Positions 1-9,123 of a stretch of DNA of 64,000 nt are shown here, piece after piece. The stretch is taken from the NCBI GenBank assembly GCA_903861005.1, contig CAIOSP010000064.1, positions 1 through 64,000 on the forward strand, in the 5' to 3' direction. This DNA is from an uncultured Pseudomonadota bacterium (GTDB lineage Bacteria > Myxococcota_A > UBA796 > GCA-2862545). The notes below the pieces were generated by a model. The model made no database searches. It was not told the origin of the DNA and saw only the letters and a list, made by a program, of their open reading frames with translations. The position numbers were made by a program, and so were the translations under genes. Each line of letters begins with the position of its first letter. Positions within the stretch are counted from its first letter, which is position 1.

Positions 1-677
1 CAGCCGCCGCCGCCGCCGCCGATAGCGGTTACTGAAGCGAATATTGAATTACCGCCGTTGCCGCCGCCGGTATAAGCGCTGGTGCCCGGGGTCCCGCCGC
101 CGCCGATCGTTATCGTATAAGCCTGGTTGGTCACGGCAACCGCGGAATTGTATACCAGGCCGCCTGCGCCGCCGCCGCCGCCCCAGCCGCCGCCGCCGCC
201 GCCGCCCCAGCCGCCGGCACCGCCGCCGCCGCCCCAGGTGCTGGTGTCGGGGGTCCAGCCGCCCCAGCCGCCCTGCGTGTCGAGGGCTGCCGTGTCACCG
301 GTGTGGGCCGTGTCGCCGGTGTGGGCGGTGTCCGACGCCGTGTCGGTGACCCCGCCCGGTCCGCCGCCAGGACCACCGCCAGGGCCGCCACCCGGTCCAC
401 CGCCGCCGGGGCCGCCGCCCACGCCCGTGTCGGTGTCGACGATGTCCGTGTCCGCCACGACGACGTCCATGTCCGCCACGACGACGTCCGTGTCCGTCAT
501 GTCCGAGTCAGACGCGATGTCCGTGTCGGCGGCGAGGTCCGAGTCTGCCGCGATGTCCGTGTCGGAGGTCATCGCGCCGTCGTCGTGGGTCGGCGAGTCC
601 GACTCCTTGATCTTGAGCGAGCCTACGTCACAGGCGACGAAGGTCAGGGCGATCAGGGCGAGGGGAGCAGCGCGCAT
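1..677 (-). CDS. Gly-rich Asp/Thr-rich lipoprotein, C-terminus cut by window edge
   Basis: Reads leftward off the window edge, so the C-terminus and stop are missing. The ATG at 677-675 has GAGG about 7 bases upstream. The first 16 residues are hydrophobic and end in FVAC, so this is probably an exported lipoprotein (F at -3 is not the classical lipobox). Residues 30-85 are dominated by repeated Asp-Thr-Asp/Asp-Ser-Asp units. Residues 86-110 are Gly/Pro repeats, 135-173 a Gly/Trp tract, and from about 174 the sequence resembles the glycine-rich domain of phage-tail or cell-surface proteins (Thr-Ile-Thr-Ile-Gly-Gly-Gly-Gly). From about position 158 down to 1 the codon use changes sharply (ATA, TCA, GTA, TAT, AAT), unlike the GC-rich start. 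Function unknown; a join of two unrelated sequences through the GGC repeat is possible. Confidence 0.6.
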   Translation of the reverse strand, partial: MRAAPLALIALTFVACDVGSLKIKESDSPTHDDGAMTSDTDIAADSDLAADTDIASDSDMTDTDVVVADMDVVVADTDIVDTDTGVGGGPGGGGPGGGPGGGPGGGPGGVTDTASDTAHTGDTAHTGDTAALDTQGGWGGWTPDTSTWGGGGGAGGWGGGGGGGWGGGGGAGGLVYNSAVAVTNQAYTITIGGGGTPGTSAYTGGGNGGNSIFASVTAIGGGGGG

Positions 678-776
678 TCGTGGACCTCATGGGTGGCGCA
701 ATACACCACACACGACCGTTGCCGTCTACCCGCCTTGCGGATGGCTGGCGTTCAGAGGTCGGTTTGGGGCGACGGA

Positions 777-1601
777 TCAGCGGGCGTCGGACGTGCCGTC
801 GGCTTCCCAGATTGCCAAATCACCGTCTTCGATCGTGCCAAACCCGCGGCACAGCTCACCGGAGAGCCGCGGCGTGCTGGCGGAGCTGTGCCTGGACGGC
901 GCGCGCAGGCCGTCATTCCAAGGCTGACCCTCGGGGCCCTTCTCTTCGTCCGGGTGGTACAGGTTCATGTGCAGGATCGCCAAGCCCTGGCTGCTGCTGC
1001 GGTGGGCGATCTTGATCGTGCCCTCGGCGTCGACGGACAGGACGACGCCGATGTGGGTCAGCTCGTCGTCGTTGCGGCCGTTGTTGTTCTTGTCCCAGGT
1101 GCGGTCGAAGAACACCAGATCGCCGCGCGCGGGGCGCTTGCGGTGGTGGACGGTGCCTGCCTCTTCTGCCATCTTCCACAGGTCGTCGGATCCACCGTCC
1201 ATCACCAGGCCGGCGCGATCGGCGGCGGCGCAGACAAAGCCGCTGCAGTCGCGGCGAAAGCCGTTCGGCGTGTCGTGGCCGAGCAGGTGCTCCGCGGAGT
1301 CCGCCATGCGCTCGGCGAACGAGCGGCCGTGTCCGCGCTCCGCGTGGGCGACGAGCGTGTCGTCGTCATGTCGGCCATCGCCGGATGCGTCGACCGCCTC
1401 GGGGTGGTCCAGGCGCTGGCTGTACTCGCGAGGGGCGGGCTTCGGGGCCTCGGCAGCGGCCGCCACCGGGTCCGGCGGGGCCGAAGGCAGACTTACGACC
1501 TGCGCGGGAGGCGCGAGCCGCACCATGTAGGTCGGGCCCGGCATCACGGGGATCCGTGTTGCGCAGGCGACGGCCAGCAGTGCGAAGAGGGCGACTCGCA
1601 G
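777..1601 (-). CDS. NlpC/P60-like lipoprotein, probable CTG start
   Basis: A Cys-His hydrolase of NlpC/P60 (or CHAP-like) type. DCSGFV supplies the probable nucleophile Cys and THIGVV the His, about 60 residues later, so cleavage of peptidoglycan peptides is likely outside the cytoplasm. The frame stays open upstream of the first conventional starts (GTG 1547, ATG 1544). The added residues read LRVALFALLAVAC, a good lipoprotein signal. No ATG, GTG or TTG lies between the upstream in-frame TAA and 1547, but CTG at 1601-1599 has GGAG with a 5-base spacer. I therefore place the start at CTG 1601 (274 aa). A Pro/Ala-rich linker follows the signal. The hydrolase assignment is good; the exact peptidase family is less certain. 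Confidence 0.72.
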   Translation of the reverse strand: MRVALFALLAVACATRIPVMPGPTYMVRLAPPAQVVSLPSAPPDPVAAAAEAPKPAPREYSQRLDHPEAVDASGDGRHDDDTLVAHAERGHGRSFAERMADSAEHLLGHDTPNGFRRDCSGFVCAAADRAGLVMDGGSDDLWKMAEEAGTVHHRKRPARGDLVFFDRTWDKNNNGRNDDELTHIGVVLSVDAEGTIKIAHRSSSQGLAILHMNLYHPDEEKGPEGQPWNDGLRAPSRHSSASTPRLSGELCRGFGTIEDGDLAIWEADGTSDAR

Positions 1602-1625
1602 AGTTTCTCCAACAAACGTGGGCGG

Positions 1626-1653
1626 TCTTTACGCACCAACTCGACAGATCCAA
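1626..1653 (-). promoter_or_regulatory. Predicted promoter for the NlpC/P60-like lipoprotein
   Basis: On the minus strand, TTGGAT (1653-1648) and TAAAGA (1631-1626) are 16 bases apart. Transcription would begin roughly 17 bases before the proposed CTG start at 1601, which fits that start better than GTG 1547. Prediction by eye only. Confidence 0.3.
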
Positions 1654-1727
1654 CCACATTCGGCGCGTCGGGCCTGTCAGAGTTAATTGACGCGCCCCCC
1701 GGTTGACTCCGGGACACGGAGGTCGAC

Positions 1728-3380
1728 GTGGTGATCCTGGGCGTGGCGGACGGGCCCTCAGCGGCAGCCGCCGTCGTGGTGGACGACGCCTTGGTGGCAC
1801 TGTCGACCGAGAGCTTGCGGGTGGATCCCACGAGCGTGGACGCGCTCCCGTGGCGGGCCATTGATGATGCCTTGACAATTGCGGGCGTCTCGTTGGATCA
1901 GGTTGACGTCGTGGCGGTGGCCGGACGATTCAGTCCCCTGCTGGCTGTACGGCGGCGCCCCTGGCTGTCGGCCCTGGTGGCAGCGCCTTTCTCGCTCGCG
2001 ATGGACGCGCAGGTGGCCTGGCAGGCCTTCCTTCGGGTCAGCGGATTTGGTGCGGTCGAGGCCGATCGGGCTGCCGAATGGGTCGAAGGGCGCCTGAACG
2101 TGCACGGCATCACGCCCGAGCGCGTGCTGATGGTCGACGCCCACCGCGCGCTGGCCGAGGCCGTCTACCGCTGCGCGAGCGAAGACGACGTGCTGATCGT
2201 CGGCCTGCAGCCCATGGGCGACGGGACCGCCACCGCCGTGCACCGCGGCCAGGGTGGCCAGCTGGATCGCCTCTCGACGGATCCAGCGGTGTCGAGCCTG
2301 CACACACACCTCGCGCGGGTGACCAGCGCGCTTGGCCTGGGCGGGCCGGTGTCACCGCGTCGGCTGGGAGCGCTCGCGGCGCGGGGGACACCTGATCCGG
2401 TGCTGCTGGGCCTGCTCGCCTCGCAGATGTCGTCGGAGGGCACGGCACTGGCGCGGTGGGCCGGCATGTCGTCGGTGCGGGCGGACGATCCGCTCTACGC
2501 GCGCATCCGCAGCCTGTCGCCCGAGGACGCGGCGGCAAGTATCCACCAGAACCTGACGGAGGCGGTGACCTCGCTGGTCCGTCGCCTGATCCGCCTGCAC
2601 GGTGTGCCTAAGGTGGCGCTCGTCGGCGAGGTGTTCGAGGATCCGCGCATCGTCGCGCGCATCGCGGAGCTGGACGGCGTCACCAAGGTGTTCGCGCTCC
2701 CGGCGTCGACCGCGGAGACGCTGGCGATCGGCGCGGCGACCTCGCAGGCGGGCCTGGGCCCGGCCCTGCGCGACCTCCACCTGGGCGCGGACGTGGACGG
2801 TGAGTCGGTGGAGCGTGTGCTGGCGGCGTCGGGCCTGTCGGCGGTGCGCACGGCGACCCTCCCGACGCGGCTGGCGGCGGGCGTGGCGGTCGCGCGCGTG
2901 CGCGGTCGCGGCGGTCCCGGTCCTCGGGCGCTGGGCGCGCGCTGCGTGCTCGTGCGGGCGGACGACGCGGTCGCGATCGCCCGGGCGCGCAAGGCGCTGC
3001 GGGTCCCCGAGGACGAAGAGGCGCTGATCATCACCATCCCCACGCCGAACGAGGGCGCGATCGAAGGCTTCGAGGCGCTTCGTCCGACGCTGGCGTTGGG
3101 CGCGGTCGCGCCCAAGGTCGACGACGTGTTCCGGCGTCGGTACGCGGCGGTCATCCCCAAGGACGGCCGGGTGTGGATGATGCGCGTGGAGAAGGAGCAG
3201 GAGCCGGGCCTGCACTCGGTCGTGCAGGCGCTTGTGCGCGCGAGCGGGTGTGGGGCGGTCGCCGCGCTGCCGCTGCCGGACAACGGCACCGTGTCGGACG
3301 TGGCGGCGCGCCTCGTGGCGGGTGACCTGACGGCAGCGCAGCTCGGGCCGTTCTGGGTAGACGCGGGAGGCCGTCGATGA
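1728..3380 (+). CDS. NodU/TobZ-type carbamoyltransferase family protein
   Basis: A 550-residue member of the carbamoyltransferase family that transfers carbamoyl from carbamoyl phosphate to hydroxyl groups of small molecules or glycans. The N-terminal half has the Kae1/TsaD-like ATPase-type fold expected for the family. The C-terminal domain carries the hallmark GPRALG at about residue 398, inside RGRGGPGPRALGAR. The GTG start at 1728 is preceded by GGAGG with a 5-base gap; a second GTG follows directly. The stop overlaps the ATG of a 19-codon ORF (ATGA at 3377-3380), so this gene, the small ORF and the CPBP protease look translationally coupled. The substrate cannot be inferred. The protein is acidic and Ala/Val-rich like its neighbours, with no sign of recent transfer. 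Confidence 0.85.
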   Translation: MVILGVADGPSAAAAVVVDDALVALSTESLRVDPTSVDALPWRAIDDALTIAGVSLDQVDVVAVAGRFSPLLAVRRRPWLSALVAAPFSLAMDAQVAWQAFLRVSGFGAVEADRAAEWVEGRLNVHGITPERVLMVDAHRALAEAVYRCASEDDVLIVGLQPMGDGTATAVHRGQGGQLDRLSTDPAVSSLHTHLARVTSALGLGGPVSPRRLGALAARGTPDPVLLGLLASQMSSEGTALARWAGMSSVRADDPLYARIRSLSPEDAAASIHQNLTEAVTSLVRRLIRLHGVPKVALVGEVFEDPRIVARIAELDGVTKVFALPASTAETLAIGAATSQAGLGPALRDLHLGADVDGESVERVLAASGLSAVRTATLPTRLAAGVAVARVRGRGGPGPRALGARCVLVRADDAVAIARARKALRVPEDEEALIITIPTPNEGAIEGFEALRPTLALGAVAPKVDDVFRRRYAAVIPKDGRVWMMRVEKEQEPGLHSVVQALVRASGCGAVAALPLPDNGTVSDVAARLVAGDLTAAQLGPFWVDAGGRR

Positions 3381-3436
3381 CGCTCGGAGCACCGGTCGAA
3401 CACGCGTCGGCGCCGGTGGACCCGTTCGCACGATGA
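3377..3436 (+). CDS. 19-residue coupled small ORF between carbamoyltransferase and CPBP genes
   Basis: The ATG at 3377 has a strong GGAGG (3366-3370) with a 6-base spacer and overlaps the carbamoyltransferase stop as ATGA. Its own TGA (3434-3436) overlaps the ATG of the CPBP gene, again as ATGA. The peptide would be MTLGAPVEHASAPVDPFAR. It could be a coupling peptide that feeds ribosomes to the protease gene, whose own ribosome binding site is weak, or the true N-terminus of the CPBP protein separated from it by a one-base error. No recognisable family. Confidence 0.4.
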   Translation: MTLGAPVEHASAPVDPFAR

Positions 3437-4206
3437 AGCGCCGACTCCTCACCGAGGTGGCGGTGACCACCGCGGTCGTGCTGGTGGCGATCCGCCTCTG
3501 GCTGTCGCTGCTGGGGTCGGGGATCGACGCGCTCGGCGGTCTGCCGGCGATCGTCATCCCGGTGCTCTTCATGTGGGTGCCGGTCTGGGTGATGCGTGCG
3601 CAGGGCGATGACCCCGACGCCTTCCCGCTGGCCGTGCCGAGCAGCGACGAGCGCGAGGTCTGGGCGCGGTCGCTCAAGGCGTTCGCGCTCACCGCCGCCG
3701 TGATCACGCCGCCCTTCGTGGCGATCTACGCCTGGTGGTACGGCGACTTGTTCCCGTGGCTCTCCAGCGAGCTCTGCCATGTGTGGCGCGCCGTGTGCCC
3801 GATCTCGCGTCAGGTCCGGCACCTCTCGCCGCACTGGGTCTTTCCGACCGAACCGCTGCGCCTGATTGCCTACCACCTGCTGTTCGTCGCGCCGGGCGAG
3901 GAGCTGTTCTACCGAGGCTACGTCCAGAGCCGCCTGGATCAGGTCTGGGCGCCGCGCTGGAAGATCGCCGGGGCCACGCTGGGGCCAGGCTGGCTGGTGA
4001 CCTGCGCGGTGTTCGCGCTCGGGCACAGCGTCGTCGCCTTTCAGTGGTGGCACTTCGCCATCTTCTTCCCGGCCCTGATCTTCGGCTGGCTTCGCGCGCG
4101 GACGGGACACGTCGTCGCGGGCGCGCTCTTCCACGCGTGGTGCAACATCCTCGTCGCGTTCCTGGACGTGGCGTGGGGTCTGCAGACTCCGGGTCTGCAC
4201 GGATAG
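3433..4206 (+). CDS. CPBP family intramembrane glutamic protease, possible myxosortase
   Basis: A 257-residue polytopic membrane protein with the three CPBP (Abi/CAAX-protease) motifs in order: GEELFYRG at about residues 155-162 (the EExxxR motif), FALGHS near 196 and FHAWCN near 233. Several hydrophobic segments flank them (for example residues 8-30, 38-55, 80-100 and 190-225). CPBP proteases cleave within membranes at prenylated or C-terminal signals. In Myxococcota some act as myxosortases on MYXO-CTERM proteins, and a protein with such a tail is encoded at 57.8-58.9 kb. That role is inference. The start codon overlaps the stop of the 19-codon ORF, suggesting coupled translation with the carbamoyltransferase. 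Confidence 0.85.
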   Translation: MKRRLLTEVAVTTAVVLVAIRLWLSLLGSGIDALGGLPAIVIPVLFMWVPVWVMRAQGDDPDAFPLAVPSSDEREVWARSLKAFALTAAVITPPFVAIYAWWYGDLFPWLSSELCHVWRAVCPISRQVRHLSPHWVFPTEPLRLIAYHLLFVAPGEELFYRGYVQSRLDQVWAPRWKIAGATLGPGWLVTCAVFALGHSVVAFQWWHFAIFFPALIFGWLRARTGHVVAGALFHAWCNILVAFLDVAWGLQTPGLHG

Positions 4207-4310
4207 GGTTTCGCTGGCCAGCGACCTGCCCAACCGGGTAGGGAGGTGGCGCTGGCGTGCTGTTTCTGTTCGGTACGGCGGTCTGTGAGTGGCGCTCAAC
4301 GGAGAATATC

Positions 4311-5270
4311 TTGGCGCAGTGCCCGTTTTGTCATGCCCCGGTGTCCGAGAGCCTCGTCCGTCACGGCGGCACCTGTCCGGCCTGCCTGCATGTCATCCCC
4401 GGTGAAGAGGCCCCCACCCACCCGGGTGATGAGGTCATGGCCGAGATCCGCAAGGCGGACGAGGCCCACCAGCGGAAGCGCGCGGACAAGCCGCTGAAGT
4501 TCGGCTTGCCGCTGTTCGTCGTGGCGCTGCTGGTCGTGGGCTACGCGCTCAAGCCTGAGCCGCCGCTCGAGAAGTTGGAGTTCGGCGCCGACGAATTCGG
4601 GTTCAAGTTCGACGCCGCGGAGTTCGCTGAGGCGGACCCCAACGCCCCGGTCCAGGCGGACGCGCCCACCGCCAACGCCGGCAAGCCCGGCGGTCAGGCC
4701 TCCAAGCCGCGCGCCGCAAGCGGCGGTCTGGCTGGCGCGGCCAACGTGGCCGAGGGTCTGGGCAGCGGCCCGGCCGTTCCGTCCGGCGACCTGTCGCAGG
4801 GTGGCTCGGCCGACCCCGGCACCCCCGTATCGCACCGGGTCGAGACCGAGCAGGGCAGCGCCGTGCGTGAGGCCGGCGGCCTCGCGGGCGCGGGCTCCGC
4901 GTCCGGTTCGTCCGCGCCCAGCAGCCTGGACGTCGCGTTCAACGCGCGCCGCACCGCCGCGGTCCTTGAGTCCCGCGACGACATCCAGGCCGCCATCAAG
5001 GACATGCTCCGCGCCCGCGTCCCCCGCCTGAAGCAGTGCTACGAGCGCAGCCTCAAGTCCAACGAGGAACTGCACGGCTCCTGGCGCATGTCGTTCATGC
5101 TCGGCAAGGAAGGCGCTGTGCAGGGCGCCAGCGCCGCAGGCCAGACCATGCACGACGCCAAGTTCGAGTCCTGCCTGGTCAACGAGCTCTCCGCGTGGGC
5201 CATCCTCGGCCAGCTCAAGCGCGAGTTCGGCCCGGTCGGCTTCCCCGTCCAGTTCGGCTCCGAAGAGTAG
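4311..5270 (+). CDS. Zinc-ribbon membrane protein with AgmX/PglI-type C-terminal domain
   Basis: The TTG at 4311 has GGAG with a 6-base spacer and opens directly on a zinc ribbon (AQCPFCHAPV ... TCPACLH). The frame extends further upstream to 4257, but that stretch has no ribosome binding site. After the ribbon comes a charged stretch, one membrane segment (LPLFVVALLVVGYAL, about residues 64-78), a long Gly/Ala/Ser-rich linker, and a C-terminal domain of about 90 residues with the conserved RVPRLKQCYER and a second Cys near the end (FESCLVNELS). This matches the AgmX/PglI (gliding motility/TonB-like) tail of Myxococcota. It probably spans the cytoplasmic membrane and reaches into the periplasm. 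The partner is unknown. Its stop is immediately followed by the convergent rimI stop. Confidence 0.72.
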   Translation: MAQCPFCHAPVSESLVRHGGTCPACLHVIPGEEAPTHPGDEVMAEIRKADEAHQRKRADKPLKFGLPLFVVALLVVGYALKPEPPLEKLEFGADEFGFKFDAAEFAEADPNAPVQADAPTANAGKPGGQASKPRAASGGLAGAANVAEGLGSGPAVPSGDLSQGGSADPGTPVSHRVETEQGSAVREAGGLAGAGSASGSSAPSSLDVAFNARRTAAVLESRDDIQAAIKDMLRARVPRLKQCYERSLKSNEELHGSWRMSFMLGKEGAVQGASAAGQTMHDAKFESCLVNELSAWAILGQLKREFGPVGFPVQFGSEE

Positions 5271-5699
5271 CTAGAGCGCCCGCTGCATGACGACGGCGTC
5301 GGTGCCGTCGTAGTAGTAGCCGCGTCGGACCCTGGTCCGCGTCCAGCCCGTCGCCTCGTAGAGCGCGATGGCGCCTGCGTTGTCGACGCGCACCTCCAGC
5401 CAGCCGGTGACCACGCCGTGTGCGCGCCACGACGCCTCGACCGCGTCGAGCAGCGCCCGGGCAAGCCCCTGCCGTCGCGCGTCCGGGTGCACGGCGATCG
5501 TGAAGATCTCGCCCTCGTCCGCCACCTGCGACGCCACGACGTGGCCGACCACGCGCGCCTGGTCTGCGACGAACGCGACCGTGGTGTTCGCGTCGAGCGT
5601 GCTGGCCAGCGCGTCGGCGTCCCACGGGTGGGACGCGGCCGCCGCCTCGACTGAGGCCATCGCGGGGAGATCGTGGGGGGTGGCGCGACGGACCGGCAC
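5271..5699 (-). CDS. rimI: Ribosomal protein S18 alanine N-acetyltransferase-like GNAT protein
   Basis: A 142-residue single-domain GNAT acetyltransferase. The acetyl-CoA loop RRQGLARALL lies at about residues 75-84, preceded by the beta strand EGEIFTIAVHPDAR. The C-terminal strand reads DNAGAIALYEATGWTRTRVR, typical of RimI, followed by a Tyr-rich end. RimI acetylates the N-terminus of ribosomal protein S18 and is often linked to the tsaB/tsaD genes; tsaD lies 1.5 kb away here. Start is GTG at 5699. It is divergent from the selenoprotein gene, with only about 45 bases between them. A general GNAT enzyme cannot be excluded. Confidence 0.75.
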   Translation of the reverse strand: MPVRRATPHDLPAMASVEAAAASHPWDADALASTLDANTTVAFVADQARVVGHVVASQVADEGEIFTIAVHPDARRQGLARALLDAVEASWRAHGVVTGWLEVRVDNAGAIALYEATGWTRTRVRRGYYYDGTDAVVMQRAL

Positions 5700-5744
5700 G
5701 GGTCACCTGACGGTCCTGAAGTCCTTGGTGGACGAGGAGACCGC

Positions 5745-7246
5745 ATGTGGAGCCTGCTGCTGGCGCTGGCCGGGTGCAACCCATTCGCGCACAATGCGGA
5801 CACGTCCGTGACGCTGCTGCACACCGCGGGGATGGAAGGAGAGATCGCCCCCTGTGGTTGACCCAAGCACCCCACGGGCGGTCTGCCCAGGCGTGCAACG
5901 GTGATCTCCCTGGCTCGCGACGCGGGCCCTGTCGTCGTGCTCGACGCGGGGCAGTCGCTCGCGCCGGCCACACCCATCCCTGAGGCGGAGCTCGCGCAGC
6001 GTCGCGCCAAGGCGGACCTGATCGCGTCGGCGTTGGAGACGTCGGGCATCGACGTGATGACGCTGGGCTCGCACGACTGGGCGTTGGGTGTGCCCGAGGT
6101 TCGCGCGTTGGTCACGGCCCACCACCTGCCGGTGATCGCCGCCAACCTGACCTGCGACGGCGCCGCGCCCTACCCAGCGTACAGGGTGGTCGAGCGGGCC
6201 GGGCGTCGGATCGGGTTTGTCGGGGTGACCAACGGCGTGGTCGACGGCTGCGTGGTCGGGCCGCTGCGCGACGGCGTGGTGTCCGCGATCGAGTCGATGG
6301 GCCCGGTGGACGCGGTGGTGGCGCTGCTGCCCACCGAGACGCCCGACACGCTCAAGACCCTCGTCGGCTTGTCCGGGATCGACCTGGTGATCGACGCGGA
6401 CCCGTCCCGACGCCCGGACGCCGCGGAGGCGCTTGGACGCGCGTGGGCGGTGGGCGCGGGCAAGCGCGGTCAGATGGTGGGCGGCACCACGCTCACCTGG
6501 GTGGAGGGCGGTGTGGGCTGGGCGCCCGACGACGACGTGAAGCGTGCCCAGGGCGAGGTCGCGCGCCTGCAGCGGCGGGTGGATTCGCTGAACAAACGGC
6601 TGATTCTGCCCAACGGCCAGCCCGATCCCAAGGTGGCCAAGCTCCTCGACGAGGCCAAGCACGCCGTCGACCAGGCCACCGCGAACATCCCGACCGACGA
6701 CTCGACGCCGCACAACCGCATCGGCAAGGCGAACAACCTGCTCGACACCAGCGTGGCGGACGAGCCGACGCTGGCGAAGGCGGTGGAGGCCTTCAAGGCC
6801 CAGAACACGACGGAGGCCCCGCCTGAGCCGGTGACCGGCCATCTCGCCCCCGAGGGCTCGGCCTACGCGGGCTCAGACGCCTGCCGCGCCTGCCACCCCG
6901 ACGAGTTCGCGCAGTGGGTCGGCACCCGGCACGCCACGGCGTGGGCGTCGCTGCTCAAGGACCACCGGGAGCGCGACCAGGAGTGTGTGAGCTGCCACGC
7001 CACCGGCGTCGGCCTGCCCGGCGGACTGCTCGCCGCGAGCGAGATCGCCGGCCTGCGCGACGTGCAGTGCGAGTCCTGCCACGGGCCGTCCAAGGAGCAC
7101 GCTTCCGTGCCCCCGTCGCAGCGTCCGCCCAGCCCGAAAGATGCGACGATGTGCCTGACGTGTCACGATGGAAAGCGCGACGAGGGTCGCTTCGACTTCA
7201 AGGCCTACTTGCCTAAGGTCGTGCACCGCCCGCGCCAGGACTCCAA

Positions 7247-7250
<4 letters not shown>
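5745..7250 (+). CDS. UshA-like tetraheme cytochrome lipoprotein, probable selenoprotein with Sec at residue 39
   Basis: ATG 5745 has GAGGAG with a 5-base spacer and starts a clean lipoprotein signal, MWSLLLALAGC (lipobox LAGC). After 38 codons an in-frame TGA (5859-5861) follows PCG. The same frame then runs unbroken to 7250, continuing with GGLPRRATV, as in UshA-like proteins that have PCGC at this place. Sec in place of that Cys gives a 501-residue protein. Residues 39-260 are metallophosphoesterase/5'-nucleotidase-like (VVVLDAGQS, LGSHDW, ViAANLTC). Residues 265-350 are helical. The C-terminal part has four haem motifs: CRACH (380), CVSCH (414), CESCH (442) and CLTCH (470). It is probably an outer, haem-bearing redox lipoprotein; the substrate is unknown. 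The stop overlaps the tsaD start (GTGA). Alternatives are a disrupted gene or a TGC-to-TGA error. Confidence 0.72.
5873..5895 (+). promoter_or_regulatory. Candidate bacterial SECIS hairpin downstream of in-frame UGA
   Basis: The upper stem is GGGC (5876-5879)/GCCC (5885-5888), closing the loop GGTCT (5880-5884). A lower CAC/GTG (5873-5875/5893-5895) is separated by a bulge on the 3' side. The loop begins 18 bases after the UGA. Bacterial SECIS elements need a short stem with a G-G-U apex at about this distance, and as I recall E. coli fdhF also has GGTCTG after 18 bases. SelB binding is inference. Confidence 0.6.
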
Positions 7251-8223
<973 letters not shown>

Positions 8224-8227
<4 letters not shown>

Positions 8228-9051
8228 TCGACGCCAGTGATCCCGCAGCCATCCTCCGCGACCTGGAGCAGCGCGCCCGCAAGCGCTTCGGCCAGCACTT
8301 CCTCACGCGCACCGACATCGTCGCTCGCATGGTCCGCGTGGCCAAGGTCAGCCCCGGCGATCGCGTGGTGGAGATCGGCCCCGGCCTGGGCATCCTCACG
8401 CACGCGCTGCTCCAGGCGGGCGCGGACCTCACCGCGATCGAGATCGACGACATCCTCGCCGCGCGCTTCGCCGAGGTCTACCCGCAGGCCCGGCTGATCC
8501 ACCAGGACGCGCTGCGCGTGAACTGGGCGGAGATCTGCCCCGGCAGCGGCTGGAAGGTGGTCGCGAACCTGCCGTACAACGTGGGCACGGGCCTGGTGAT
8601 GGACCTGGTCCGCCAGCCCGAGCGCTTCTCCACGCTCACCGTCATGCTGCAGGCCGAGGTGGTCGACCGCTTCGTCGCCGACCCGGACGGGCGCGCGTAC
8701 GGCGCTCTCACCGTGCAGCTCGGCGCGCGCGCCGTCGCCCGCGCGGTGTTCTCGGTCCCGCCGGACTCGTTCGTGCCGCCGCCCAAGGTCAACAGCTTGG
8801 TCGCGCACATCGAGCTTCGCCCAGCGCCCGACGTCGGCGGGGTGGACCCGGACAAGTTCGACCGCGTGGTCGCGGCCGCGTTCAGTCAGCGGCGCAAGAC
8901 CATCCGCAACAGCCTCGGGTCCCTGTACGGTCGCGAGCGCGCCGAGGCGGCGCTGGCGTCGGCGGGTGTGGACCCGGGCGTGCGCGCGGAGGTCCTGGGT
9001 CGGCCGGAGTTCATCGGGCTGGCGCAGGCGCTGGAAGGCACGACGGGCTGA
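8224..9051 (+). CDS. rsmA: 16S rRNA (adenine1518/1519-N6)-dimethyltransferase RsmA (KsgA)
   Basis: A 275-residue methyltransferase of the KsgA/Dim1 family, which dimethylates two adjacent adenines at the 3' end of 16S rRNA during 30S maturation. Family marks are KRFGQHFL near the N-terminus, SAM motif I VVEIGPGLGILT, the acidic IEIDD, the catalytic NLPYNVGT (N-L-P-Y), and the C-terminal FSQRRKTIRNSL. The start is the ATG overlapping the tsaD stop; the open frame extends upstream through tsaD only as a shadow. Fully intact. Confidence 0.96.
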
Positions 9052-9123
9052 GTCGGTCGTGGCGGCGTGACGGGGTTGGCCGAGCGCGCTCGCGCGTGGC
9101 ATCGACTCGTACTCGGAGCGCCT

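Noticed and set aside
127-927. Plus-strand Pro-rich open frame (and an Arg-rich one at 44-349)
   Set aside because: They are reverse readings of the Gly-rich minus-strand lipoprotein; the minus frame has a signal peptide and a ribosome binding site.
5859-5861. Reading the TGA as a simple stop or decay mutation
   Set aside because: The frame continues without further damage for 463 codons, the residue matches a redox Cys position, and a SECIS-like hairpin sits at the right distance. Not fully excluded.
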